Shown: positions 1 to 9,540 of the stretch, piece by piece
How the letters are laid out: each line of letters begins with the position of its first letter
How positions within the stretch are numbered: position 1 is the first letter of the stretch
DNA from: Harmothoe impar
Lineage: Eukaryota > Annelida > Polychaeta > Phyllodocida > Polynoidae
Direction of reading: 5' to 3'
Assembly: GCA_947462335.1 (NCBI GenBank)
Contig: OX381715.1
Span: 39,222,650 to 39,286,649 of the forward strand
DNA length: 64,000 bases
The notes under the pieces: generated by a model
Databases searched by the model: none
What the model saw: only the letters and a program-made list of their open reading frames with translations
What the model was told of the DNA's origin: nothing
Position numbers and translations under genes: made by a program

Positions 1-2110
1 GAGAGACGGGATGAGGCGATCTGAGACCATGGAGGACAATTGGCTATACCACTAATTTCTTTTCAGCCCCGCCTCAAGGGAGTGATCATATATTTTTATG
101 CCCCCCTTATCCTCTCAGGAGCATTCTAAATTGTTTATGGACATTTATTTTCTTTCTCTACATTGATCGACAAGTGGGGATCTGGATCACAGATTTTTGG
201 GGGCATTTTGCAATTCTAGAAATAAAATTTGGCGTTCTGTTAAGTTTAGAGGGCAAAATCATAAGAGTCATGCCATGATGCTTTCCACATTCATGTCACT
301 AAGGAGGATGTCCCATGTCAGATTTAAAGATCCGATGCCACGATTTTTACGTTTTATATTGTTCCTTTCATCATATAGTTCATACACAATTCATGTGCTT
401 GCTGTATGTAGGGCTGGGCATAACCCTACTGCAGCCACACAGATAGTTGCTACCTCCCACACCTGCCTCCACCTAGCACACTCTGCCAGCTTTCGCACCT
501 CACCATGTTATGACGTCACTGGAGGCTTGTCCAGGAGGGGCAGGGGGCATATATAATAGGATAGGCAGTTTACCTGCACCGCTCAGAGCCGTGAAAAGAG
601 CCGTTTTCCTATCTTGTTATGTATTTTGGCATGGTACTCAGCAATTAAAAGGAATTTCAACTATATAATCATACCCCCACATAGTCAAGACACTATACTT
701 TAATTCCATGTAAGGATGTAATAAATAGCACATTTCTCACATTAGAGTAAGTGCATTAATGAGGAGAATCTACCTGCAGGTAGTTACTGCACTGTGTGGG
801 CCTATATGTGAGAGCCTCTTGGTTGGATACACGTTACCTTTGACTTCTTCCGTTCTTGATGACAAGGAATTATGAGTAGATTTTATGTATTGGGCTGATA
901 GTTAACATATTTCCCTATATGTGTGGCCTACCTATTATTTTCTATTGTTATTAGATCTGTACATACTAATAGGAAAAAGAATAAATCCACTCAGATTCAC
1001 ATGAAAAAAACTATGAAATCGACTGGTAGGATAGCATATCTTGACACCCTAACCAATGGCTTTAATAAAGTTATTTTAAGTTAGACTGTATTTTCAGTAG
1101 TTATCAACGGAAACTAGGATGTAGGTACATGCTATAGATCTACAGTACTATTGGACTTTATGATAGTTCCTGCTGCAGAGGTGGCATGGTAACTGACAGG
1201 CTGTTCAGGTTCGGTTTGAATTGGCACTTTCGTCGTAGAACCCTATCCAAAACGACCTCCACTGCATAGGAAAGATTTCCAGTAAATACTCCAATCTTGC
1301 TTCACATTAATGACCGCATCTTTCATATAGGTATGTGTGGAAAGTTCTGTGGATAGGCCTATACAACATCCCAATATTAAAAAGTGAATGTGGCTTCTAC
1401 TCTCTTCACATAGTTTTATCAGTCGGAGAATATGGCCAAACTGGATATAAGTTCACCTTCTGTTTCTGAGCCAAATCAACAAATACAAGACCACATGGTT
1501 TTCTTATTTCGCTCCATTATTTTGTAAGGCTTAATTTGCATGATTCGTTAGAAAACAGTCCAGCTTCCCCAACTTCCATAACATATGTATTACCTTAGTA
1601 GGACACGTGTAGATGCGCCATGTAGGTCTAATGGCGTGAACAATATAACAACAATAAAACTTTCCCACCCTATAATATGTCATACACCTCCCCCCCCCCT
1701 ACCATGGACCGAGAGCGCTGAAACACAAAAAAAAGCTGTTGAGCTGATGCTGTCATTTAGGCTTGTAGCGCACCTCTCACACCTCAGTGGCTGCCTCCAG
1801 TTACGTCACACATACGGGTACCTGCCCCTCCTTGCTCAGCCCGGCCTGTGGCAGGGGGAGGCATTGGTTTAGGGTGTGGGCGCCCTTTGGTCGGCCACTA
1901 CTCTGTTACCTTGCAGGCAGCTTTAATAAAAAGTATGCAATTTTACATAACTTGCGCTACTAGGAACGATGGTATTAAGTGGTCGGGGACGTGGCAGTGG
2001 CCCTTTAAGAAATGGCCATGTTGCCATATGGGATTTAGGGGTCTAGGGCCATACCTCTGGGAGCCACAGTTGGCGCGACCATCAGGGGGTCATGTTTAGA
2101 ACAAGATTGG
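1..2110. other. Intergenic sequence without recognised gene
   Basis: I see no coding region with homology that I recognise and no RNA gene. The open frames here (for example 197-556 and 1585-1872 on the plus strand) are short, have no known motif and carry frequent rare-looking residues. The stretch is AT-rich with a C-run near 1690. The only organised signal is the CRE plus TATA arrangement at 511-556, listed separately. Confidence 0.6.
511..556 (+). promoter_or_regulatory. Promoter-like CRE plus TATA box arrangement
   Basis: A perfect CREB/ATF site TGACGTCA (511-518) is followed about 32 bp later by TATATAA (550-556). That spacing would suit a Pol II core promoter starting near 580 on the plus strand. 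No convincing exon or ORF follows, so this may be chance or the relic of a retroelement promoter. The motifs are seen in the sequence; promoter function is inference. Confidence 0.25.
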
Positions 2111-2127
2111 TCTGTATGCGTGATTGT

Positions 2128-2160
2128 ATGTGTGTGTGTGTCGGGGGAGGGGGGGGGGGT
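2128..2160. repeat. TG microsatellite and G-run
   Basis: A short (GT)n stretch runs directly into a run of mostly G. It is simple sequence with no further structure. Confidence 0.7.
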
Positions 2161-2189
2161 CCGGGCTTGGAAAGCAGCATTTTGAGCCT

Positions 2190-2410
2190 TATGGGCTTCA
2201 CATAGGCCCTATGTTTCAAATTGTTTTCAGACCGTTTTGAGGGATAGAGACATGGAAAAAATATTTGTGGCTTTGGGACTTCACATGGGCCCTATGTCCC
2301 AAACCGTTTTGAGGGATAGGGGCTGTTTGGCACATAGGGACTTCACCTGGTTCCTATCCCTCAAACTGACCAATTTTGAGGGATAGGGGCGTTTTGAGGG
2401 ATAGGGGCCT
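2190..2410 (+). repeat. Degenerate minisatellite, GTTTTGAGGGATAGGGG unit
   Basis: The motif TTTTGAGGGATAG recurs at least four times on the plus strand, and its complement appears as CCTATCCCTCAAA near 2355. Between these are recurring 'CTTCACATRGGCCCTATGT' segments. It is an irregular array of diverged units rather than a clean tandem repeat. Confidence 0.55.
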
Positions 2411-2544
2411 CACAACCCCCCCTACTCCATTCTTATTACTTATGACTCAGCATATATGCAGGGAGGGTTGATGCAATGTTGCATGGCTTGCATTTTAACT
2501 TTGGCATGCTATATTTCTTGACAATCAGCAGAGCATTTGGAAGA

Positions 2545-3250
2545 AAACTCAACATACATTTGTAGGTCAATTAATAAGCTAAATATTTATGCTAATTGCA
2601 ACTTTAGGAAATGTAAAAGCAAAAATCGGAAGTGTGTTCTCTTTATGTCTGAAGTGACAGTTCTGTGTATCATATACGATTATACTTATTATGGCTTAGA
2701 TTGACAAATTTACTCACCTTATGGTGACAAATAGTATCTATCATTGATTTGAAAATATAACAAAGAAGATGTCCATAACAGACTGATACATATCTAAGGG
2801 CAGGGTTCAATCCATTGCACCATAGGGAACAGAATTAGTGACAGGGAAATTTTTCAGTCTCTACTCTCTTTTCATGGTTAACTTCCATCAGCATATATGT
2901 GAAATGCCCCATCAGTGTGAAAGTAGGGGCAATTGCTTACCCTGTGCCATATCCTATTTTGTCTTTCGTAATTGTAATTACTACCTGCTGCTCCCAGTCT
3001 CTCAGATTTAAACCTCTAAACTTCTAATTGCCTCTCAGCCCTCCTGCACCCAGTCCAACACTTTAAATTGAGGGAAAATCCTGCATAGTCATTAGGTAAG
3101 CTGCTGAGCACTATAATTACTACAGTTGGTAATTTGATCCTTCTACTAATCTCTACTAGCTACATAGACCTGCTCCTCTTCTACTTTAAATCCTTATCCT
3201 TTTTCTACGGTGAAGCTGAAACATTTTTGGAATTTAGAGATTAATGCCAT
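2545..3250 (+). repeat. Dispersed repeat R1, 5' segment
   Basis: This stretch aligns with 27120-27400 (shared landmarks CATTTGTAGG, CAACTTTAGGAAATGTAAAAG, GTCCATA.CAGACTGATACA). Its second half (about 2985-3240) aligns with 56110-56400 (shared ATCCTGCATAGTCATTA) and more weakly with 15840-16100. It has no coding capacity. It belongs to the same mosaic family as 43005-45520, in the same orientation. Confidence 0.6.
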
Positions 3251-3429
3251 ATAATTCTACGTTATTAAATAGTTATTCTGTTTGAGAAACGCAATACTCA
3301 TGAGTTGTATATCTAAGTATAATCAATAAGTATGTGGCACAAACTCCTGAGTAATGCACGTTGGGGCTGACAAATCAGTAAAATCTTAATATGTTTAAAT
3401 AAGTTTATTTATTGAAAGGTACATATCTT

Positions 3430-4168
3430 GGCCTCTTGAAACACTTGTAGTATGTTCAGTAGCAATAGCTAATCATTACCAACATAGTTCCCGAACCTAG
3501 AAGTTGTCTATATAACAATAGATATTTATAATGTATGTACATGTAGAATAGGTTTGTAGATCCCTTACTAATGGAATGTGGCATATGCAGCTTCAATATC
3601 ACTATACCAGCTGGGATATGGGTAGATCTATACAATAAGCCTGGCAGTGACAGCCCCAATATGCACTCACTGTGGAGAACTACTCCAACCACATTCTGGT
3701 TCTGGCACTTCACTAATGATGTCCTCTCCCTGCTACAGAGCGGTTGGATCTTCATGCTAAGTATTCATCTTTTTTGTATATCTTGTGGGATTTTCTATTT
3801 GGTCAGCCCAAGAATGCCTCTAGCAATATGAGCAGCTTAAATTCTGTATTTGGTCATCAGGCAGAGAGAAAAAAGAACATATTTAGCCTCAAGTATGTTT
3901 TAGGTCTGTGCCCTCCTGACACACTCCTGGATCCACCAAATTAGCCAAAATTGACACCGCTAGTATTAAACATTTGAGTTGAACATGGTCTGATCATGGT
4001 TTGGAAGATGTTTTGACATGTAGAAAACCAGTGTATATAAATCAAGGTTTGACCTTTTTCTCATTTTATATGCAACAATTATATCATATATCTAATTTTT
4101 ATACTAAGGTACTAAACAAACTTCAAAAGGGGATTAGATGGGTGTTACGGAGAAGCCCAAGGGTGTAT
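3430..4168 (+). repeat. Dispersed repeat R1, segment matching 43010-43720
   Basis: The stretch aligns over its length with 43010-43720. Shared blocks include TTTGTAGATCCCTTACTAATGGAAT, CAGTGACAGCCCCAATATGC and TTTGAGTTGAACATGGTCTG. The similarity stops exactly where the TIR element at 4171 begins, so that element inserted into this copy. Open frames at 3456-3755 (minus) and 3571-3831 (plus) are not conserved in the other copy, so I treat the repeat as non-coding. Confidence 0.7.
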
Positions 4169-4170
4169 TA

Positions 4171-6436
4171 GTCTAGTGAATTAAGGGAAATATACTTTAT
4201 TTCTGGATAAAAGTACCAAAGTTGGTTTATAGGTAGATAGATATGAGTTATTGAATATTTTTCCTTGCTCCAAGAAAAAAGTGTCCTGCAACACCATATT
4301 GGGTCATTTTCCTGAAAAATGTGAAATATGACAAAAATAATTTTACAAGTTAATCTTTTGCAGGTTTCTAGTGTTGAGACCTAATAATATTGCTACACTA
4401 GACATTAATTGTCATAAATATGAAACAAAGAGCCCCCAAAAAATGCAATATGGGCTCAAAATTAAAGCTCAAAGGCAAAACTCATTGTGACTTTATGCTT
4501 TCCCTTTAATTGCTTTCACAGGCAGTCAATTGTACTTTTTCTAACCTCTCATTTATTTTAAGGGTAATTCAAAGTGTTTCCACATATGTTATACTCTGTT
4601 ATGGTATAAAATTGGTAGTAGTAGGGTTGTCTAGATGTGATCACTCTAGATGGATTGGGTATTGCAGCAAAACACCGCAAGCAATGCGCTGTGGCCAATG
4701 CAAATGAAGCACAGAGGGCACGCTTGGGGCATTTGGGGGCATGCCTCCTCAAGAAAAAAATTAATATATAGCCTTGAATTGGTGGTTTCATATGAATTTG
4801 GTACACAATTAATCACTGATCTGATCTTTATCTAGCCTTTATCATTTTGTTTGGGATTTGTTTTTGAGGGAGAGATTCTTTGGAAAAAATACTTTTGTCA
4901 CCTGAAGGCATGTCTCCGCCACCTACAAAATATTTTGAACATGTTGCGAGGGAGGGAGTGACATTGAGAGGAAAGGAGGGGTGGGGTTGGAGAGCTTAAC
5001 TGAACATATGAACCTTTAATAGAAACCATAAGGTCACACATATAGTTGCAAGCAGGGTACAGTCAGCTTGGTACCCCCGGGAAAATGTTGAAATCTAGAG
5101 GCCAAATGGTTCATTTTGGTGACTTCTCAGAGCTGTACAGATTCATTTGCAGCAAACAGTCAGGGGTCGTTCTAGTTGTTTTTTTGTTTCAAAAAGGAAC
5201 AGATTGATTCCCCACTCTTTTCTTGAATCCCATTTCCTGACTGTCATGTTTTTCTAATGATTCCCTTTTCCCTCCAACTGCTTCCCTCTTCCCAGGCTTG
5301 AGTAGGTAACACATGGGTCTTAGAGGGAGGGGCTGCCAAATTGCAAGGTGTATATAATATACCTTGTCTGGCATATCCTGGCGAGCCTCTTGACTGTGAG
5401 GGCATTAATACATTTATTAGTGTTAAGTTTGATACCTACAAGAGGAGGCCAGCCTCATCCCTTTGGTGGTGTCATTATGGGCCATAAAAAGTTGGGAGAG
5501 GAGGGGGGATTTCATTAGCACTGCAATTAAATACACTGGAGGAACGGGTTCATGAGGTGAGAAGTTTGGTTTATTTGAGGTCTCAATTCTACCATTGACC
5601 ACAGGTATAAGATTCCCACAGAGAACTCATTAGCCAGGCCCTTTGTCGGCCTCGCCAGGTTCCCACAGACAAGGTATAGGGAAGGGACCACATCCCCGCT
5701 CCACCCTCAACACATCCCTCAGCCAACAGCATGTCCCCCAGACCTGAGAAGAGGACCTTTTCATCTTTCTTCTCCTCTTATTTTTGTTGGGGGGGGAGGG
5801 GCAAGGCTTGTTCTCCCCCCTCTCTCCCCTGGATCTGCCAAGGGGGGAGGCACCAACTATCTTGCAGTGTCCAACTCCGCCTGTCAGTTGCAGGTGCCTC
5901 GGGCAGTGACTTATAATATTACTGCTGCTGTTTCCTTACCAGTTCAATTTGCACATTTATCCAACATTTCCTGTCATCACATAAACATTATAGGGGTTCC
6001 ATGATATTGTTCCTGGTATATTATATTTAATTTTGGTATAGAGCTTTGTTCAAATCAAAGAAACAACTAATTGAACCTGAAAATATGGGTTCATGTGATC
6101 TGACAGTCATCTTTATGAAGGGCAGCCATCTTGAATTTTTAATGCATTGATTCAGATTGGGATATTAATCTAGATTTATAGTTACTAGTTCAGCATTTTT
6201 TACAGTTTCAGTCCTAAATATTTCTATAAAAGTTCTTAAAATTAAGATTTCCTCTTTATTTTAACGATTTTTGTGACCACATTCTAAAATGGCTGAAAAA
6301 CGGGGATAGCATGGACATTTCTTTTGGAGCAAGGAAAAAAGTGAAAGTTCTTGGTTCAAACCATGTGTAAAAAAAAATTGGCACTTTTATCCAATAATAA
6401 AGTATAATGCCAATTCTTTCCCTTAATTCACTAGAC
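4171..6436. mobile_element. 2.27-kb TIR DNA element, no transposase seen
   Basis: The left end GTCTAGTGAATTAAGGGAAA is repeated perfectly in inverted orientation at the right end (about 6417-6436). After a short indel, similarity resumes in both arms (ATACTTTAT, then GGATAAAAGT, then TTTTTCCTTGCTCCAA), giving arms of roughly 130-150 bp. Both ends are flanked by TA (4169-4170 and 6437-6438), so a TA target duplication is likely. The interior has no recognisable transposase; its open frames are short and unrelated to known families. It is best read as a non-autonomous DNA transposon with TA duplication (Tc1/mariner-like target preference). It splits the R1 copy. Confidence 0.65.
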
Positions 6437-6860
6437 TATATGTAGTGTAACAGTATTTTATGGTGGCTTATAACTAGGAAGGAAAACGATGAGAGGAGAA
6501 GTTGTGATGTATTGGAGTTCACTATTGAGCACAAAGGTAATACATGAAGGTGATGCACAGAGCCTTTATGGCATGGAATGTCATGAGCCAATACAGATAA
6601 CGATGCTGGTAGTCTGTAATCAACTATCACCTTAAACAAGACGGGGAGTCAAACTTAATCAAGGGTAGTCTCTCAGAGAGCGCCGTACGTCTGACCTGAA
6701 TGAGAGCCAAAGCAAGACTGGCACCCCGTCCCGTCGCGCTCGCTTATATAGCGCTCCGAGATGAGACGCCCCCTAGCGGGCCGGTGACGCACTACACTCC
6801 CCGAGGTGACTCCCCGTGGAGAGCCGACTCCCCGTGACTCCCCGCAGCGGATCCCCCTCT
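6437..6860. other. AT-rich then GC-rich island with TATA-like motif
   Basis: Positions 6437-6655 are AT-rich without recognised features. Positions 6655-6860 are abruptly GC-rich, unlike the surroundings. They carry a TTATATAG core in a partly palindromic context (about 6743-6760) and four spaced copies of GACTCCCCG (about 6806-6845). An inverted copy, GACGGGGAGTC, lies near 6641. This could be a promoter or LTR-like remnant; no gene follows it in either direction. Confidence 0.35.
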
Positions 6861-6861
6861 G

Positions 6862-6990
6862 CTACAGTAGCTTACAACACCGCCACTACCAGCTGCTTGA
6901 AGGGACCTGACAAAGGTCAGTAGTAGATAAGGTTTGCAAAGTAAGCCATGCCTTTACGCCCTGGATGGAAGTGGTGGGCAGGTCCGGGCG
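6862..6990 (+). repeat. Dispersed repeat R1, segment matching 43715-43850
   Basis: Shared landmarks with 43715-43850 are CCACTACCAGCTGCTTGA, CAAAGGTCAGTAGT and AGTGAGCCATGC in the same order. A 'GCCCTGGATG' word near the end recurs at about 13923, where R1 resumes on the far side of the LINE. Confidence 0.6.
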
Positions 6991-7154
6991 GACTTGCTGA
7001 GGAAAGAGTGGGCTACCCTTGCTTGACCGAATATGACACAGAACCAGGGGATAGATTACCCTCTACAACTCACAGAGTGCCATGTGACCAACCCAGAGCC
7101 AATACAGGTCATTGTTTACATTGTTGCTGAGGTGTGTCCCAAAACTAGGCTTAT
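6991..7154. other. Unannotated spacer
   Basis: Nothing recognised. The spacer lies between an R1 segment and the polypyrimidine tract. Confidence 0.5.
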
Positions 7155-7735
7155 GATAGGTCTATGTGTTCTCCTTCTCCCCCTCCCTCCCCCCCTCCCT
7201 CCATTCTCCTTTCTCTCTCTCTCCTCCTTCCCTCTCCCTTTCTCCCCTCCCTTCCTTCCCTTCCCTTTCCTTCCCTTCTTCTCCCTCCCTTCTCCCTTCC
7301 TCCTCTTTCCCCTTTCCTCTCTCTTTCTCCCTCCCTTCTCTCCCTCCCTCCCCCTCCCTCCCTCCCTCCCTCCCTCCCTCCCTCCCTCCCTTCTGCTTCT
7401 CTCCCTCCCTTCTCCCTCCCTTCTCCCTCCCTCCTCTCTCCCCCTCCCTCTCCCCCTTCTCCCTCCCTCTTCTCCCTCCCTCTTCTCCTCCCTCCCTTCT
7501 CCCTCCCTTCTTTCTCCCCCTCTACCCTTCCCTCCCTTCTCCCTCTCTCCCTCCCTTCTCCCTCTCTCTCCCTCCCTCCTCTCCCCCCTCCCTCTCCACT
7601 TCCCTCCCCCCTTCCTCTCTCCCTCCATCCCCTTCTTCTCTCCCTTCTTTTTGCCCTCCTTCTCTTCTTTCCTCTTCCTTCCACCTCCCTCCCTTCCTTC
7701 CTTCCTTCCTCCCTCCCTAGCTTTTTTCTTGTGCC
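7155..7735 (+). repeat. 580-bp homopyrimidine (CCCT/CCTT) tract
   Basis: The plus strand is almost uninterrupted C and T for about 580 bases, in changing (CCCT)n, (CCCTT)n and (TCTC)n registers. Long open frames exist here on both strands, but they only reflect the absence of A/G stop contexts and encode Ser/Pro/Leu or Arg/Glu/Gly low-complexity runs. Such a tract can form intramolecular triplex (H-DNA) and is prone to length change. Confidence 0.95.
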
Positions 7736-7755
7736 CACCGAGAATGGTGAAATTA

Positions 7756-7900
7756 GGGAGTGTCCATTTATTAGTTACAAGTGGGGTGTTGGGTTTGGTA
7801 GGGGGGGGGCATACAAGTTTCCGACCACTCCTGAGGGGGGGGATAAAAACTTAACTCCTTTTTTAGAGGGGAGAGGAGGGATGGGAGGGGGGAGGAGTAC
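7756..7900 (+). mobile_element. Diverged PIF/Harbinger-like element, left end
   Basis: After a TTA (7753-7755) the sequence GGGAGTGTCCATTTATTAGTTACAAG resembles the left terminus of the element at 11748-12068, and G-runs follow as in that element. I could not place a matching right end, so this is a partial or badly decayed copy just upstream of the LINE. Confidence 0.4.
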
Positions 7901-7920
7901 ACATGTTCATTGTATTGGTT

Positions 7921-7960
7921 GGATGACCATCAAGTTACTGGGATGACCATCAAGTTACTG
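7921..7960 (+). repeat. Perfect 20-bp tandem duplication at LINE 5' end
   Basis: GGATGACCATCAAGTTACTG occurs twice head to tail (7921-7940 and 7941-7960). It may mark the LINE 5' end or a duplication created on insertion. Tandem 5' units are known in some LINE promoters, but two units are too few to argue for that. Confidence 0.8.
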
Positions 7961-8176
7961 GCGTCCATTGAAGAGTAGACGCACACCGCGAACCGTCCAG
8001 GATTATCCAACCCACAGAGGTGATTAAAAGCTCTATTAACCTCCAGTTTTCCATGAAAGCTGTGTAAAGGTATAGAGACACGAGGGTTTGGATCAGATAT
8101 TGTTAATAAGACATATATCAGACCTTTTGGACGAAACATAGCTGACCACCGGTGTGGGACTGACCAACAACACAGA

Positions 8177-9439
8177 ATGGCGGAAGCAGTAGACCGAGAC
8201 GAGGTGGACACGCTGGTCAACGATCTCAAGAACGCCAAGGTGCTGCGTAACACAGACAACTTAGGTGGTAAGGTTGGACTGGCCTTAAACTACATTCTAA
8301 AGGAATATGATAGCACACACCAATCGCTGGTATTTGCCCATAATGAGATCCGGGATATCAAAAAGGACAAATGCAAGCTTGAAGGGGAGGTGACTCAGCT
8401 GAAGGCCGCCATGGTTCGCACACAGCGTCAGGTGAGGGTCAATACCTTAGACATTGAAGAGTTGGGAGTATCTCTGGCTGTACAAGACCATGCAGCACGC
8501 AGAAAGAATATTATTATTGAAGGTCTTCCCTTTGTAGCAAAAGAAAAAACTGATGAAATATCCTTCAGCCTTCTAAAAAAGATAGATGATGAGCTAGACA
8601 TCTACGAACTGGACTACGCATGCCGACAGGGTCCACCAAACACAACAAAGAGACCTATGGTAGTAGTGCTTACAAAGGCCGCAACACGAGACAGAATAAT
8701 GTCCAAAAAAAGCTGCCTAAATACATCCAGAGACCACAAGAACGTCTTCGTCAGTGAGGATTCAAACCCGGTAATTAGGAGGCAGAAGGCTGAGGTATCC
8801 ACAGTGGCAAGACTGGCACATGAGGCCAACATAGACGCAAAGCCAAGGGGGCGTGGCATTCTCTACAATGCGAAATACTACCCCCATAGCAACATGTCGA
8901 CCCTCCCGGACAACATCCAACTGTCCAATGCTCGCACAGTGGTCACGGATCACTATGTGGCTTATAACTCTCATCTGGCTCCCCTGAGCAATTTTTATCC
9001 GTGCAGAATTGAATGTGATGGCTACATATACAGCTCGGTAGAGCAGGGGCTATCACATAAAAAAGCACTCTTTGCAAAGGATGATGTCAAGGCAAGAGAA
9101 ATCATGGACTCATTTACAGCACTGAGGGCTATGACGCTAGCAAAAGGAATAGACTGTCCAGAGTGGCGAAACCACGATGAGAGGTATCTGAAAGAGCTGA
9201 ACATCCTTAAGTACACGCAGGATAAGGACCTAAAGGATATACTACAATCAACACAGTCTCGTCTTCTTCTTGAGACGACAGGATCAAGGCACTGGGGTAT
9301 AGGCGCGGGAATAGGGAGTAAGACACTGCAAAAAGGCACCTGGAAGGGACGAAACAGGGGGGGGTATATCCTTATGGAGGTTAGGAAAGAACTATGTGGT
9401 TTTGACAACCCCTCAGCAAATACCAACCCCCGCCTGTAG
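8177..9439 (+). CDS. LINE ORF1 protein: coiled coil, RRM-like and NADAR domains
   Basis: This 420-residue frame is intact from ATG (good context, AGAATGG) to TAG. Residues about 50-105 are charged and heptad-like, suggesting a coiled coil. Residues about 109-195, starting RKNIIIEGLP, match the RRM-like nucleic-acid-binding region of L1-type ORF1 proteins, and 195-236 (RRQKAEV...RGRGILYNAKYY) resembles the following C-terminal domain. Residues about 258-407 look like a NADAR (YbiA-like) domain: LSNFYP at 270-275, a conserved SSVEQ with E289, WGIG at 373-376 and the closing GRNRGGYILMEVR at 391-403. ORF1 proteins package LINE RNA. NADAR proteins act on ADP-ribose derivatives, and some remove ADP-ribose from guanine. 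The combined role is unknown. ORF1 is undamaged although ORF2 is ruined. Domain calls are by eye. Confidence 0.88.
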   Translation: MAEAVDRDEVDTLVNDLKNAKVLRNTDNLGGKVGLALNYILKEYDSTHQSLVFAHNEIRDIKKDKCKLEGEVTQLKAAMVRTQRQVRVNTLDIEELGVSLAVQDHAARRKNIIIEGLPFVAKEKTDEISFSLLKKIDDELDIYELDYACRQGPPNTTKRPMVVVLTKAATRDRIMSKKSCLNTSRDHKNVFVSEDSNPVIRRQKAEVSTVARLAHEANIDAKPRGRGILYNAKYYPHSNMSTLPDNIQLSNARTVVTDHYVAYNSHLAPLSNFYPCRIECDGYIYSSVEQGLSHKKALFAKDDVKAREIMDSFTALRAMTLAKGIDCPEWRNHDERYLKELNILKYTQDKDLKDILQSTQSRLLLETTGSRHWGIGAGIGSKTLQKGTWKGRNRGGYILMEVRKELCGFDNPSANTNPRL

Positions 9440-9540
9440 CAACAACAGCTGCAGCAACCCCAGCTGTAGCAACACCAGCAGCAACGACAGCAGTAAGCAC
9501 AACACCAACAACAACAACAACAACAACAACCGTTAAGACA
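9440..9540 (+). repeat. CAA/CAG-rich linker between ORF1 and ORF2
   Basis: The segment is mostly CAA, CAG and CAC codons in the frame shared by ORF1 and ORF2. It holds two more in-frame stops (TAG 9467-9469 and TAA 9494-9496) besides the ORF1 stop (TAG 9437-9439). In another frame it reads as Thr/Ala/Val-rich sequence. The antisense gives a long cysteine-rich open frame (9022-9648), which is an artefact of GTT/GCT/TTG complements. Confidence 0.75.

Noticed and set aside
3456..3944. Overlapping open frames on both strands
   Set aside because: The homologous R1 copy at 43010-43500 does not preserve these frames.
7033..7946. Plus-strand open frames of up to 273 codons and minus-strand frames of up to 195 codons
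   Set aside because: They lie over the CCCT/CCTT tract. The products are Ser/Pro/Leu or Arg/Glu/Gly low-complexity runs caused by missing stop codons, in several frames at once.
7921..7960. The 20-bp duplication as the LINE target-site duplication
   Set aside because: Both copies are adjacent at the 5' side and no copy lies after the 3' A-run at 13532.
9437..9472. Programmed stop-codon readthrough at TAG-CAA
   Set aside because: The codons after the stops do not match the classic CAR-YYA readthrough context; decay of glutamine codons is a simpler explanation. It is kept only as an alternative in the findings.
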